A stretch of DNA of 36,694 nt, from assembly GCA_031265365.1 (NCBI GenBank), contig JAISCS010000021.1, positions 1-36,694 on the forward strand, given 5' to 3'. Positions 15,974 to 26,300 of this stretch are shown here, piece by piece. Source of the stretch: Verrucomicrobiales bacterium (GTDB lineage Bacteria; Verrucomicrobiota; Verrucomicrobiia; Methylacidiphilales; JAAUTS01). Below the pieces are notes generated by a model, which saw only the letters and a program-made list of their open reading frames with translations, was not told the DNA's origin and ran no database searches. Each line of letters begins with the position of its first letter. Positions within the stretch are counted from its first letter, which is position 1. The position numbers and the translations under genes are program-made.

Positions 15974-18157
15974 ATGAGAAGGCGAGGTCAGAACGCGCTC
16001 AGTATCCGCGTCGCGGCGCCCTGCAAGGGGGTGATCACGCGGCTGCCGGAGAACCTGGCGGACGGGGAGCAGCGGGCGTTGCGCGCGGCGCGGAACGTGC
16101 GCTGCGCCTACGGTGTGCTCGCCAACGCGCCGGGGTATCGCGCGCTGCCGACCGAGCCGTGGCTGGATTCGGTGCCCAATCTGATTTTTCAGGCGAACAT
16201 CAAAAGCGAACTGGCCAGCGTGGAGGAACGCTCGCCCATCATCGGCACGGCGGGGAAGGTGTGGGCGGTTAGTCGCACGGATACGGACAACATTGTACCA
16301 CCCCCTCCTCCTCCCCCGCCGAACGTGCCACCACTGGTGGACGCCGGCCCCGACCGTGAGTTGAAGTGGCTGGGTGAGTCGTTGACTGTCACTTTGGCCG
16401 GCAGCGCCAGCGACCCCGACGACGGGCCGGAACCACTGACGGTGTGGTGGGAGCAAGTCAGCGGGCCAAGCACGCTGACGTTTAGCGATACGCAATCACT
16501 AACGCCGGCGGTGACGGTGAACGTCGCGGGAGAGTATGTGGTAAAACTGACGGCTTATGACGGGCTATCCACCGTCAGCGACACGGCGCGGTTGTTGTTT
16601 TACAATAATCAGCCGCCGGTAGTGAACGCTGGCCCCGACATTAACGACGCGCCGCGGGCCGGTTTGAATATGGCCGGCAGCGCCTACGACCCTGACGATG
16701 GCCCGGAACCGCTAACGGTAACGTGGTCGCTGGTGAGCGGGCCGGGGACAGCGCATTTTACGAATGTTCACAATGTGCAGTCAGGGGTGACGGTTTCCGC
16801 TCCCGGAGAATATGTGTTCCGCCTAACGGCCAGCGACGGGGCGGACACCGCGAGCGATGAGGTGAAGGTGAGTTGGAAATTCAAACTAGGGCAATTCGAC
16901 TCCTCCGTTTATGACGTGTTAGTATTACCGAATGGTGAGATAGTGTGTTGTGGTTCATTTACCAAATATACCAAAGACAACACAGTCACCCAACTGCCCC
17001 AACATTTGTGCAAGCTGGATAGCTGGGGCGACGTAGCGACAGAATTTGTCAACAATATCAACAACCGGTTGTCAATAAAACGGACTAGCTATTCTTATGA
17101 AAGCCGTGGCCCGATAGCTTTGAAACTCCAAGGCAACGGACAAATTCTGGCGTTGTATGCATACGTTTACAACTTGGATTATTGGAGTGGTTCAACCGTA
17201 CCTGAAAGTTTTTTGTACTGGGACGGCAAGCCGTTGTTTACCTCAATTTTGCGACTTAATCAGAACGGTGTGGTGGACACAAATTTTGTCGTCAGTTATC
17301 CCCAACCGTTTAGCGAACAGGGCCAGATGCGTGCCGGCTTGCCCAACGATATTGCCGTGCTACCCGACAACAGTATATTGCTCATGGGGCAACTGCAGAA
17401 TAATGCAAGGGGAAACGAGCCGGTGTTGTGGAAATTTAGCCCGAACGGGGTCATTGACGAGAACTTTGCGGTCGGGAGCGGTCATTATGCTACCGATCTA
17501 TTAAAAAAATTTAATTACCTTGGAAGCGCAAACGGGAAGTTTTATTTTTATAGCGAGTTAGACAATTTTTCGGGGACTGCGGTGAAGCCGGGGATTTTGC
17601 GTCTGAACGCGGACGGCACACGCGACACCACGTGGCACACTGATGTTAACATGTGTTATGTGACGAATAATTATTTTTCCGGGTATACGCTATTACCGGA
17701 CGGCACAGTGTTTCTCAAAGAATATTTTTCGGCGGTGGATGCCGCAGGGGTGACGCAGCACTATAATCGTTATGGGTACTTTGATGGTTCGGAGATTGCG
17801 AATAAATCGGAGATTAATTGGGTAGTTACGCTACAGACTGTGAGTGGCGATGTAAAAAGATTGACTACGGGGTTTTTATGGCAGGGCTTTTTATACACAA
17901 ATGACGAGCGTACTGAGGCTATAATCAGATTTTCAGGGTTTAATGAAGACTTAAATTTTAGGGATAAGGTGAGGGAATTGATATGGCTAGAAAGTTCAAT
18001 AGGTAAAAGTGCCTATTCGAAAATAAATATGCTACCTCATCAGACTGGATTTTTGGTATGGGGATTGATCTATAATCCAAAGGAATATTTGCCTTTGGAT
18101 GGCCCCAATGGCCACCTCGTTTATTTGGACGCCAACTGGAATTGGGTCACGCCATGA
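15974..18157 (+). CDS. PKD-domain protein with delta-60-like repeats, tail/virion-surface protein
   Basis: Two PKD/REJ-like units (DAGPDRELKWLGESLTVTLAGSASDPDDGPEPLTVWWEQVSGP; NAGPDINDAPRAGLNMAGSAYDPDDGPEPLTVTWSLVSGP) after PPPPPPPP; C-terminal VLPDNSILLMGQLQ / VDTNFVV-type units. Confidence 0.65.
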   Translation: MRRRGQNALSIRVAAPCKGVITRLPENLADGEQRALRAARNVRCAYGVLANAPGYRALPTEPWLDSVPNLIFQANIKSELASVEERSPIIGTAGKVWAVSRTDTDNIVPPPPPPPPNVPPLVDAGPDRELKWLGESLTVTLAGSASDPDDGPEPLTVWWEQVSGPSTLTFSDTQSLTPAVTVNVAGEYVVKLTAYDGLSTVSDTARLLFYNNQPPVVNAGPDINDAPRAGLNMAGSAYDPDDGPEPLTVTWSLVSGPGTAHFTNVHNVQSGVTVSAPGEYVFRLTASDGADTASDEVKVSWKFKLGQFDSSVYDVLVLPNGEIVCCGSFTKYTKDNTVTQLPQHLCKLDSWGDVATEFVNNINNRLSIKRTSYSYESRGPIALKLQGNGQILALYAYVYNLDYWSGSTVPESFLYWDGKPLFTSILRLNQNGVVDTNFVVSYPQPFSEQGQMRAGLPNDIAVLPDNSILLMGQLQNNARGNEPVLWKFSPNGVIDENFAVGSGHYATDLLKKFNYLGSANGKFYFYSELDNFSGTAVKPGILRLNADGTRDTTWHTDVNMCYVTNNYFSGYTLLPDGTVFLKEYFSAVDAAGVTQHYNRYGYFDGSEIANKSEINWVVTLQTVSGDVKRLTTGFLWQGFLYTNDERTEAIIRFSGFNEDLNFRDKVRELIWLESSIGKSAYSKINMLPHQTGFLVWGLIYNPKEYLPLDGPNGHLVYLDANWNWVTP

Positions 18158-19959
18158 GCACCTACGCCGTCCAACTGCAGGAGATTTTCACCGGCGCCGA
18201 CGCCGGCACGGCGCGGCGGTGGACGGCGTGCAATTTCTTCGACAAGGTGGCGCTGGCGCAGGAGTCGGTGCCGCCGCAATACTGGCCGGGTTACGGTCGC
18301 ACCAAGCCGCTGCCGGGGCTGCCGCCGGAGGAACGGTTCGCCGGCATCGCGGCCATCGCGGGGCATTTGGTCGGCTGGCGCGGCGGGCGGGTGCGCTGGT
18401 GCGCGGACGGTGATTTTTCGACGTGGATTCCGGTGGGCCAGTCGGCGGCGGTGTTGCGCCTGACGCTGCTGGGCGGTTTTCCGCAACCCGCCGCGGGCGG
18501 GGACACCGGCTGGCTGTGGGTGGCGGAGCCGGTTGACGGGCTGGTGCCGGAGACCTTCGCGCGCATCGAGCAAGCCGGGACGCACAATTTTTACAGCGTG
18601 GCGGCGGTCAGTCCGACCGGCGGCGATTTGTCCGGCCAGCTGGCGGCGCCGACGGCGGCGATTTTGCCGGGGCAAGCCGCGACGCTGACGCTGACCAAGC
18701 CGCAACGCTGGGAGACCGGCGCGCGGGTGTTTTTGGGCGGGCAAACCGTTCCGCTGCGCATCACGGCGGCCAGCCCGATGGAGACCGACCCGCCGACGCT
18801 GACGGTGACCAACGAGGGCGCGGCGCCGGTCAGCGCGAAGCCGGCGGGCGTGACGGTGACCACGGCGCGCGGGTGCAAGCTGACCAACCTCGGCCTGAGC
18901 GGGGCGCTGCCGCCGCAAACTTTCATCCCGTCCGGCGCGGTGGTGGTGACGGAGACCGCCAACGACGCCGGCGAATTGGTCAATGTCGGCGGCGACATCA
19001 ACGGCGACATCTGGGCGCTGGCGGCGCTGGGGGGCCAGGCGCTGGTGTTGAAGGAATGGTCGGTGCAGCTCTTGCAGCACGCGGGGCGCCCCGCCGGGTT
19101 CACCGTGCAGCCGGTGTTGACGGGCGAGGGCTTGCTGGGGCGGCACGCCTGGGCGCTGATGCCGGGCGGGGCGCTGTTCGTCGGGCACCGCGAGATTTAT
19201 CGTTACGGCGCGGAAGGGTTGCAGCCGGTGTTGCGGCAGGTGAGCCGCGAATGGTTCGCCGCGCTGGACCGCGCGCGGCTGGATGAGATTTTTGTTTTCG
19301 AGAACGAGGGCGAGAACGAGATGTGGCTGGTGGCGCCGGCGGCGGACGGCGGGACCAAGGTGCTGGTGTGGAATTTTCTGGAAGACACGGCGGTGTTCGA
19401 CGATTACGCCGTGCCGCTGACGGCGGCGGGGATGTGGGACTGGCAGACGGATGTTGGCTGGGACTCGCTCAAGGAGGCGTGGGACGATTACGACCTGACG
19501 TGGAACGACCTCGCCGGCGGGCGCAAGGAACGGCTGCTCATCCTCGGCGCGGCGCGGGACGGGCCGCAGGACGGGCCGGAGTTGCTGGTGCACGGGCTGG
19601 ATTACGCCCGCAAGGGCGCGGCCTACCGGTGCGCGGGCGAGACGCTGTTGTTCGACGGCGGGGACGATTATGTTTACAAATACGGCGACAGCGTGAAGGT
19701 CAACCTGCAAATCAAGACCAAGCTCGACCGCCCCAAGCGGCTGTGGTGCCGGCTGGGGGCGCGCGAGAGCCTGGACAGCGACACCTGCTGGAGCGGGGCC
19801 GACTGGGTGGAAGTGAGCGGCAACAGCAACCCCGTCGCCAAATTCGACCTGCGGGCGAGCGGGCGGTTCCTCGCCGTGCAATTCTGGAGCGAGCAGGAAG
19901 ACCTCCGCTGGCGCGTGGCGGGGTTGGAAATCAACGGGCGCACCGGAAATTGTTACTGA
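18154..19959 (+). CDS. Tail structural protein, hypothetical
   Basis: ATGA overlap with the upstream gene; MSTYAVQLQEIFTGADAGTARRWTACNFFDKVALAQESV... Confidence 0.5.
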   Translation: MSTYAVQLQEIFTGADAGTARRWTACNFFDKVALAQESVPPQYWPGYGRTKPLPGLPPEERFAGIAAIAGHLVGWRGGRVRWCADGDFSTWIPVGQSAAVLRLTLLGGFPQPAAGGDTGWLWVAEPVDGLVPETFARIEQAGTHNFYSVAAVSPTGGDLSGQLAAPTAAILPGQAATLTLTKPQRWETGARVFLGGQTVPLRITAASPMETDPPTLTVTNEGAAPVSAKPAGVTVTTARGCKLTNLGLSGALPPQTFIPSGAVVVTETANDAGELVNVGGDINGDIWALAALGGQALVLKEWSVQLLQHAGRPAGFTVQPVLTGEGLLGRHAWALMPGGALFVGHREIYRYGAEGLQPVLRQVSREWFAALDRARLDEIFVFENEGENEMWLVAPAADGGTKVLVWNFLEDTAVFDDYAVPLTAAGMWDWQTDVGWDSLKEAWDDYDLTWNDLAGGRKERLLILGAARDGPQDGPELLVHGLDYARKGAAYRCAGETLLFDGGDDYVYKYGDSVKVNLQIKTKLDRPKRLWCRLGARESLDSDTCWSGADWVEVSGNSNPVAKFDLRASGRFLAVQFWSEQEDLRWRVAGLEINGRTGNCY

Positions 19960-19967
19960 CATTGAAC

Positions 19968-19983
19968 ATACAAAATGTATATT
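19968..19983 (+). promoter_or_regulatory. Palindrome ATACAAAATGTAT with overlapping TATATT
   Basis: Matches the 13-bp palindrome class at four other module starts; ATG only 6 nt downstream of TATATT. Confidence 0.5.
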
Positions 19984-19989
19984 AAGACC

Positions 19990-20361
19990 ATGACCAGAAC
20001 CAGCGACATCCTAAGCCATCCGGTGGCCACGCCGGAGGAGTTTGCGCGCCTGAAGGCATGGGCGGCGAGCTTCAACCACACGCTGACGGCGGGGATGCGT
20101 CACGACGTGTTTTATGACCGCGCCGAGAAGTGGCTGGGGTTCGCCGAGCATTGCCCGACGCCGGTGTACTGGACGGGGTGGCATCCGGCCAACACGCGGG
20201 CGGAGACCGTCGCCTGTTTGCAGGTGTTGCAGGCTTACTGCCACATGGCCTACGGCATGAGCTACATCATTTCGGGCGACCCGCAGTCGCCGGTGACGGG
20301 GTTGATACCGGGGATGCGGATGAAAAAGCTCGGCGAACTTTATGTGGGCATGGGGCGGTAA
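19990..20361 (+). CDS. Hypothetical protein
   Basis: MTRTSDILSHPVATPEEFARLKAWAASFNHTLTAGMRHDVFYDRAEKWLGFAEHCPTPVYWTG... Confidence 0.5.
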   Translation: MTRTSDILSHPVATPEEFARLKAWAASFNHTLTAGMRHDVFYDRAEKWLGFAEHCPTPVYWTGWHPANTRAETVACLQVLQAYCHMAYGMSYIISGDPQSPVTGLIPGMRMKKLGELYVGMGR

Positions 20362-20439
20362 GCGGCGGGAAAGTTGGCATCAGTTTATTGGTTTTTTGAG
20401 TTTTATAAGTTTTTAAGTTACGGGAGATAGCGAGGATGC

Positions 20440-21165
20440 ATGGGGCCTAGTTACGAACAGGTTGACCCGAAGTGGTTCGGGCCGTTTGGCGAGACGCACA
20501 ACGATTGGGAAGGCGGCCGGCTCGGCGTGGTTTCGCAGGGGGTCAACCAGCGCAAGTATGTCTGGGACCAAGCGGAGGCGCGGCGCGGGCAGGCGGACGC
20601 CAACCGGCGGTTTATCACCGACAAGATTTACGAGGCCGCGAACTCGCCGGCGCTGCCGGAGGTGCTGGGGCTGATGCGCCGGCAGCTGCGCGGCGATTAC
20701 CTGTCGGGCAGTCCCGAATTGCGTGAACGCCTGGCGCAAATCACCGCCGCCGGCGAGCGGGCCGGCGCGGATGAGGAAGCGGCGGCGCGCGACGGGCTGG
20801 CGCGGGCAGGGATGCGGTTTTCCACGCCGATGCAACAGGCGCAGCAGGCCGCGCGCGCGGCGCGGCGCGCGCAGGCGCGGGACACCGCCACCGGCGAGGG
20901 GTGGCAGGATTATCGCGCGGAGCGCATGATTCAACAACAAGCGCCGACCAGCGTTTTCGCCGCCCTGTCCGAGCCGTTGAACAATACGGGACAACTTAAT
21001 CCCGCGTTGTACAACGACCTCGACAGCGAGTTGACGTTGCTGATGAAGGGCATCAACGGCGGGACGATGCAGAATCCGCAACTAATCCAGAAACCCGGGG
21101 CGATGGACATGGCGCAACAGGCGTTGAGCATGGCGTCCAGCGTGGCGGGGATGGCGATGATGTAG
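20440..21165 (+). CDS. Internal virion-like protein
   Basis: Ala/Gln/Arg-rich helices; C-terminal small-residue stretch MAQQALSMASSVAGMAMM; position. Confidence 0.45.
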   Translation: MGPSYEQVDPKWFGPFGETHNDWEGGRLGVVSQGVNQRKYVWDQAEARRGQADANRRFITDKIYEAANSPALPEVLGLMRRQLRGDYLSGSPELRERLAQITAAGERAGADEEAAARDGLARAGMRFSTPMQQAQQAARAARRAQARDTATGEGWQDYRAERMIQQQAPTSVFAALSEPLNNTGQLNPALYNDLDSELTLLMKGINGGTMQNPQLIQKPGAMDMAQQALSMASSVAGMAMM

Positions 21166-21237
21166 GAGGTTTTTTTTTTACAAGGAGAGCGTGGAAAAAT
21201 TGGAGCTTGGGGTGACGAAATAATAGAAGGGAAAAAT

Positions 21238-21705
21238 ATGTCGTTTATTTCACTGAAAGACCAGGGCTGGTATGACCGCGGCGACCGCATGGCGGAGTCG
21301 CTGGGCGTGCTGACGGCGGCGGGCAAAAAGCTGTTCAATGGCGGGGATGAAACCCAACCGGTGGTCCCGCCCGCCGGCGGGGGACTGGGCGGGGCGGGCC
21401 AGCCGGCGTTTCGTTCGCCGCAAGCGGTTTTGCGACCGGCGGGCGGCGGGGTGGGCTTCGGCGCGCTGGCCAGCCAAGGCGCCGGCAACGGCAGCGCCGA
21501 CGGGTCGGTCAAGCCGTTCACGTTTGAGCACATGGCCACCGGCAACAGCGACCCTGGCGTTTTGGATTTGCGCGGCGGCGGCGATGGTGGTGGCGGCTCC
21601 GCCAACAATGGAATACTTAACCTCAAAACCCAGGACGAGAAGGACCAGGCAGCCGGCGGCGGCGGGTTGATGGGAATTTTCAAGAATTTGTTTGGCGGCA
21701 GGTGA
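21238..21705 (+). CDS. Hypothetical Gly-rich virion protein
   Basis: MSFISLKDQGWYDRGDRMAESLGVLTAAGKKLFNGG... Confidence 0.45.
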   Translation: MSFISLKDQGWYDRGDRMAESLGVLTAAGKKLFNGGDETQPVVPPAGGGLGGAGQPAFRSPQAVLRPAGGGVGFGALASQGAGNGSADGSVKPFTFEHMATGNSDPGVLDLRGGGDGGGGSANNGILNLKTQDEKDQAAGGGGLMGIFKNLFGGR

Positions 21706-21714
21706 GGAACCATT

Positions 21715-23355
21715 ATGTCACTGACCGGATTATGGCCGATGATACAAGCCGCGCAGGAGGTTGACCGGCGCGGGCGGATGATGCGGCGTCAGCCGGAGTT
21801 GGACCGCCAGGCGGACTGGCGTTTTGCCGACGAGCAGGCGCGCTCCGCCGAGCGGCAGCGCGAGGAACAGCGAGTGGTGGAAGACCGTCAGCGCAACAAT
21901 GCTCATGCCGACTGGCAGCGCGGGGCGCAACAAACCGCGTGGGCGCAGGGGCAGGAAGAGCGCGCTAAGAAACAGGCGAAGGAACAAGGGATGCTGGATT
22001 TGGACTTGGCCGCCATGCTCGCGCCGCCACTGCCGGCGGTGCCCGCGCAACCGGCGGTGATGACGGAGAATCGTGACAGTCCGGCGATGGTGTCCACGCC
22101 GGCGGCGGGCGCGGGCGGCGGGACGCTGATGTTGCCGCAAGTGCCGTTCAAAGTGGAACGGCCGGCGACGGCGGCGCAGCCGGAGCGGGCGGGGCGGTTC
22201 GCGGACATCGGCGGCGACCGGCAGCGGGAAATTCTGGCCGCCGCGCGCACGGCCGGCATCGGCGCGGCCGATGCCGCCGACCGGTATAACGCGACGGTGA
22301 TGGCGAGCACGGGGCAATTGCCGCCGCTGCCGGTGCAAAGCATTCTCGACCCCGCCACCGGTGAGCGGCTGGGGACGCAAGTCGGCAAAGAACTTTGGCG
22401 CGACCAGGTGCAGCCGCTGTGGGGCACCGATGAGAACGGTCGCCAGATACAAATCGGCGTGATTTCCAACGGCAGGGCGCAGCCATTCAATCGGGCGCAA
22501 CTGGGCGCGCTGGGCGGTGACCCCCGCAAAAAAATCAAGGTAACCGAGCGTGACAAAGACACCGGACGCTCCGTTACCCGTGAGGTTTTTGAGGATGAAT
22601 ACGAGGCGGAACAAGAGGCGCTGGCTGACGCCGCCGCGCGGCAACAGTGGTATGACGATTCCGCGCAATATGCGCCGGAGGTAAAAAATTTGATTAAGTT
22701 GAAAACGGAGGCGCAAAACAATCCGAATGACAGCCCCGGTTTTGATTGGTTTGGCGCGACCGCCGTGCCCAATACCGAGCGGCTAAAGCAGGCGCGGGAA
22801 TTGTTTCAAACATCGAAAAATTTCACGCCGGAACAACGGCAATACATTCTGGAGCGACTCTTTCCGCAGTTTGGCGGGGCCAACCTGTCTGTGGGCGGCA
22901 GTCCGCAATCTTTCGCCACGCCACCGCAAAAAGCGCAAGAAATCTATGCTTGGGCGCTGAAAAATCCCAATGACCCCAAGGCTGCGACGGTGCTGCAAAT
23001 CATGCGGGAAAACGGAATGGTCCCGCCCAATCACGGTCAGGCCGCCCCCAACAGCAAGCCAGCGGCTCCAGACGACCTCAGTGTCGCCGATATTTTGCGT
23101 TATGGGGCGCAAAAAATAATCTCCCCTGAAACGATCATTCCAGACGTTAAGAATTTTGGTTCGGGGGTTGGGCATATGGCGAAGGATGCTGTAAGTGACG
23201 CGGCGGATTATTTAATCGGGGATGGGTTGTCACCGGAAGACCAAGAGTTAGTGAGAGGGGTATGGGGTAAAATCAAAACACTTGGGGGCCGGGCAAAAAA
23301 TATGTCAAAAAATATTTTAGGCGTAACTTCAACCCAAGACCAGTATGGTAACTGA
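21715..23355 (+). CDS. Internal virion-like protein
   Basis: 546-aa ORF; helical Q/E/R-rich N-terminus; overlaps the giant gene start. Confidence 0.5.
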   Translation: MSLTGLWPMIQAAQEVDRRGRMMRRQPELDRQADWRFADEQARSAERQREEQRVVEDRQRNNAHADWQRGAQQTAWAQGQEERAKKQAKEQGMLDLDLAAMLAPPLPAVPAQPAVMTENRDSPAMVSTPAAGAGGGTLMLPQVPFKVERPATAAQPERAGRFADIGGDRQREILAAARTAGIGAADAADRYNATVMASTGQLPPLPVQSILDPATGERLGTQVGKELWRDQVQPLWGTDENGRQIQIGVISNGRAQPFNRAQLGALGGDPRKKIKVTERDKDTGRSVTREVFEDEYEAEQEALADAAARQQWYDDSAQYAPEVKNLIKLKTEAQNNPNDSPGFDWFGATAVPNTERLKQARELFQTSKNFTPEQRQYILERLFPQFGGANLSVGGSPQSFATPPQKAQEIYAWALKNPNDPKAATVLQIMRENGMVPPNHGQAAPNSKPAAPDDLSVADILRYGAQKIISPETIIPDVKNFGSGVGHMAKDAVSDAADYLIGDGLSPEDQELVRGVWGKIKTLGGRAKNMSKNILGVTSTQDQYGN

Positions 23356-26300
23356 CGCGGACATCGACGAATTTATCAAGACCAATCAATCGCCGTCACC
23401 ACCGCCAGCGCACGGATTGACGGAGGAGGACATTGATAATTTTATCAAAGTTAACCAGCCGGCCCCGGATTTGAGCATGGGGACTGAGTTTGGACACTCG
23501 TTGATGCGCGGCGGGGGCAATGTCGGGCGCGGCTTGGCGGGCGCGGGACGCTGGCTGGCGCGCGCCGCCACCGACCCGTCCACCATGGTGACCGATTTCA
23601 CTGACTTGGTGACGGATAGGATATCACCCAAAATCAGTCCGGTAGTCAGGGGGGGGATGAGGCAAGCATTCGCCGCCTTGCCTGGGGCTGGCACACTGGG
23701 CCTGTTACCGGAATCCGCCAAAGCCTTTATTAGAAAACCAACCGAGACGGCGGCAGACCAACTTGACAAGGCCAGCGCGAGCTTTGGCAAGGCTTTCCCA
23801 CCGAGTGAGTCCCTGAACGGTGTTACCCTTGACCTGACCAATCCGCGTTGGTGGGTGGGGCGTTTGCCGGAACAGGCGGCGCAACTGGCCGCCGCTGTCG
23901 GTGTGGGGTTGGTGACCAAAAATCCCATGCTGGCAACTTCGATTGCCGGCGCACAGCAACTCGGCTCCGTGCGGGCGGAAGCAAAAGATTATTGGTTGGA
24001 ACAGGGCTTGGATGAAAAAGCGGCAAACGAGATGGCCGACCGTGAGGCAACCGTCATCGGTCTGCCGACGGCGGCGATGGAAAAAATCCCGCTGGACGCC
24101 ATTCTCGGCAAACTGCCGGGCGGCAAGGAAGTGAAGCAAAAATTCGTCAGCCGCCTGCTGGGGCGCGGCGCGCGCGGGTTGAAAGCGGCGGCGGCGGAAG
24201 GCGGCACGGAGGTGGCGCAGGGCAGCGGCGAGGATTTGGGCGCGTGGTTGTTCCGCGACCAAAAGGTGACGCCAGCCGAGTTTGCCAAACGCCGCGCCGC
24301 CGAGTTTGCGCTGGGCGCGGCCATCGGCGGGCCGCTGGGCGTAGTGGCTCCGGCGGCTGGCGCGCATGGCAAGGTTGAACCGCCACCGTTGCCATCACCC
24401 ACCGAAAAACCCGCCAACGGCCCCGCGCCGCAACCGGACATGGGCGAGCAAGCGCGAGCCAAGGATGCCTTGCAGCCTGTGAACGCCCAGATGCAAATCG
24501 GCAACGAGTTTATCGCCGGCAAGCTGACGCTGGCGCAGACCCAAGAGCAAATGCGGGCGGCGGGAGTGAGCGAGGCGAACATCAAACAGTTCTCCGATAC
24601 TTACCAAGTTGACAGGCAGGGGTATTATCAGAAAACCCCGATTGAAGAGAAGCCAAATCCCTCGGAGCCGCCATCACCAACCTCGCCGCTGACGTTCCTG
24701 CAACCGGCGCCGCAAAATCCCGCCGCCCCAATTAGCAATAATCAATCAACCATAGAAAATTCCCTGACGGTGACGGCTGCGGACCGTAAGAACCCGTTGT
24801 ATTGGGGCTTGGCGGACGAACAGATTTTGGCGATGAAGGCGAGCGCCCAATTTGCGGAGGAGGCGTATCGGGTGGACGCAAAAAATCCAAATTCCAAACC
24901 CCAAACTCCAAATAATTCCCCAACCCAAAATATCGAAATTCCAAATCCCCTTGACAACGGTGTTACTATTAAAACCGATGAAGCCAATCTACAGTCACCC
25001 GCGCATGCAAGTCCACTGCCTGACCCATCAGGGCGAGAGTCTGGAGCCGGAGATAACGCAGGTGCTCAACCTGTTACAGGGCGGCCTGGTGGCGACGCGG
25101 TGGCAGGCGGTGCCGTCGCCGCTAATCCGCCAGCTGTCAATGGCGGAGAAGCAAATGTTGCGGGAACAGACGGCGGCGTTGTTGCGGGAACTCCAAACCA
25201 ACCCGCCGCTCCTGAATTAACCGCGCCGCATCCGGTCAGCCAGCCGAAGTCAAAAAATTTCACCCTGCCCTACGCGCCGCTGGGCGCGCCGGATGTGCTG
25301 GATTTCATCGGAGAAAACGGCGGGATTGTTCCACGTGAAACAGCGCGCCGGAAAGCCGAAACATCAGGGCGTGCGCTCGGCGCGGAGTATGACGGTTACA
25401 ACCCAGAAAATATTCGAGGCATTTACCGCCGCGCGGTCTTCGGCGAAGGAAGAGGCGGCACCCCTGTGGATGTGATGGCGCAGATGGCTTATGACGGGGG
25501 GCAGATCAGCGAGCCGACGCCGGACGCTTTGTTTGACGCGGTTAATCGCGGCATCAAAACACGGCGGATTTATCGTGAGGAAGAATTGCGCCAGCGCCGG
25601 GCCGGAGTTAAACAAGAGCGCCAGTGGAAAAATTTTGTCAAGGACACCAAAAAACAAAAGGGCACCAAGCCGGTTAGTGTGAACAGTCTGTTGATGGACG
25701 ACATCATCACGGTGCGCGGTGAAAGGTTGAGAGTCGCGGCGATTGACCCGGATGATTTGAGTGTGACGCTGGAAGACGGGGAGAAATACGGGGCGCCGCG
25801 GGTGGAAGACGGGGAGATATTGTATGTCGAGCGTTACTGGATGTCCAACGGCCGGAACACCAAGTCTGCCACGCCAACACAAACCGAGCATGGCAAAAAA
25901 ATTCAGCGGGAGACGGACCGGGTGTTCAAGGGGGCGCGCAACGCGCCGGAGATTATCGTGGTGGACACGCCGCAGGACACGCCGGATGACCGCGGCGGAT
26001 TACTGTCACAACGCCCCGGCAACCGGCTGGAAGGCTATTATTATGACGGCAAAGTATATTTAATCGCGGGTAACCTCAAAAATTCGGTGCGCGGAATTGA
26101 AATCGCCTTGCATGAGATTGTCGGGCACCACGGCTTGCGCGGGTTGCTGGGGGAAAACAGTTATGCGTGGAACACCACAATGGATGCGGTGTATGCGGCC
26201 ATCAAGGACAAACCGCTCGACCCGCGCATCGCGACGCGCGCCGGATATCAATCGCTGAAAGAATTGGCGGCGGCTTACGGTTTTGAGTTAGACACCGCCG

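Noticed and set aside
24881-25220. Assembly frameshift pair as explanation for the first nested ORF
   Set aside because: Not excluded, but the nested frame has its own ATG and in-frame TAA and follows a repeat typical of gene borders, so an ancestral or overlapping gene fits better. Read-level check still advised.
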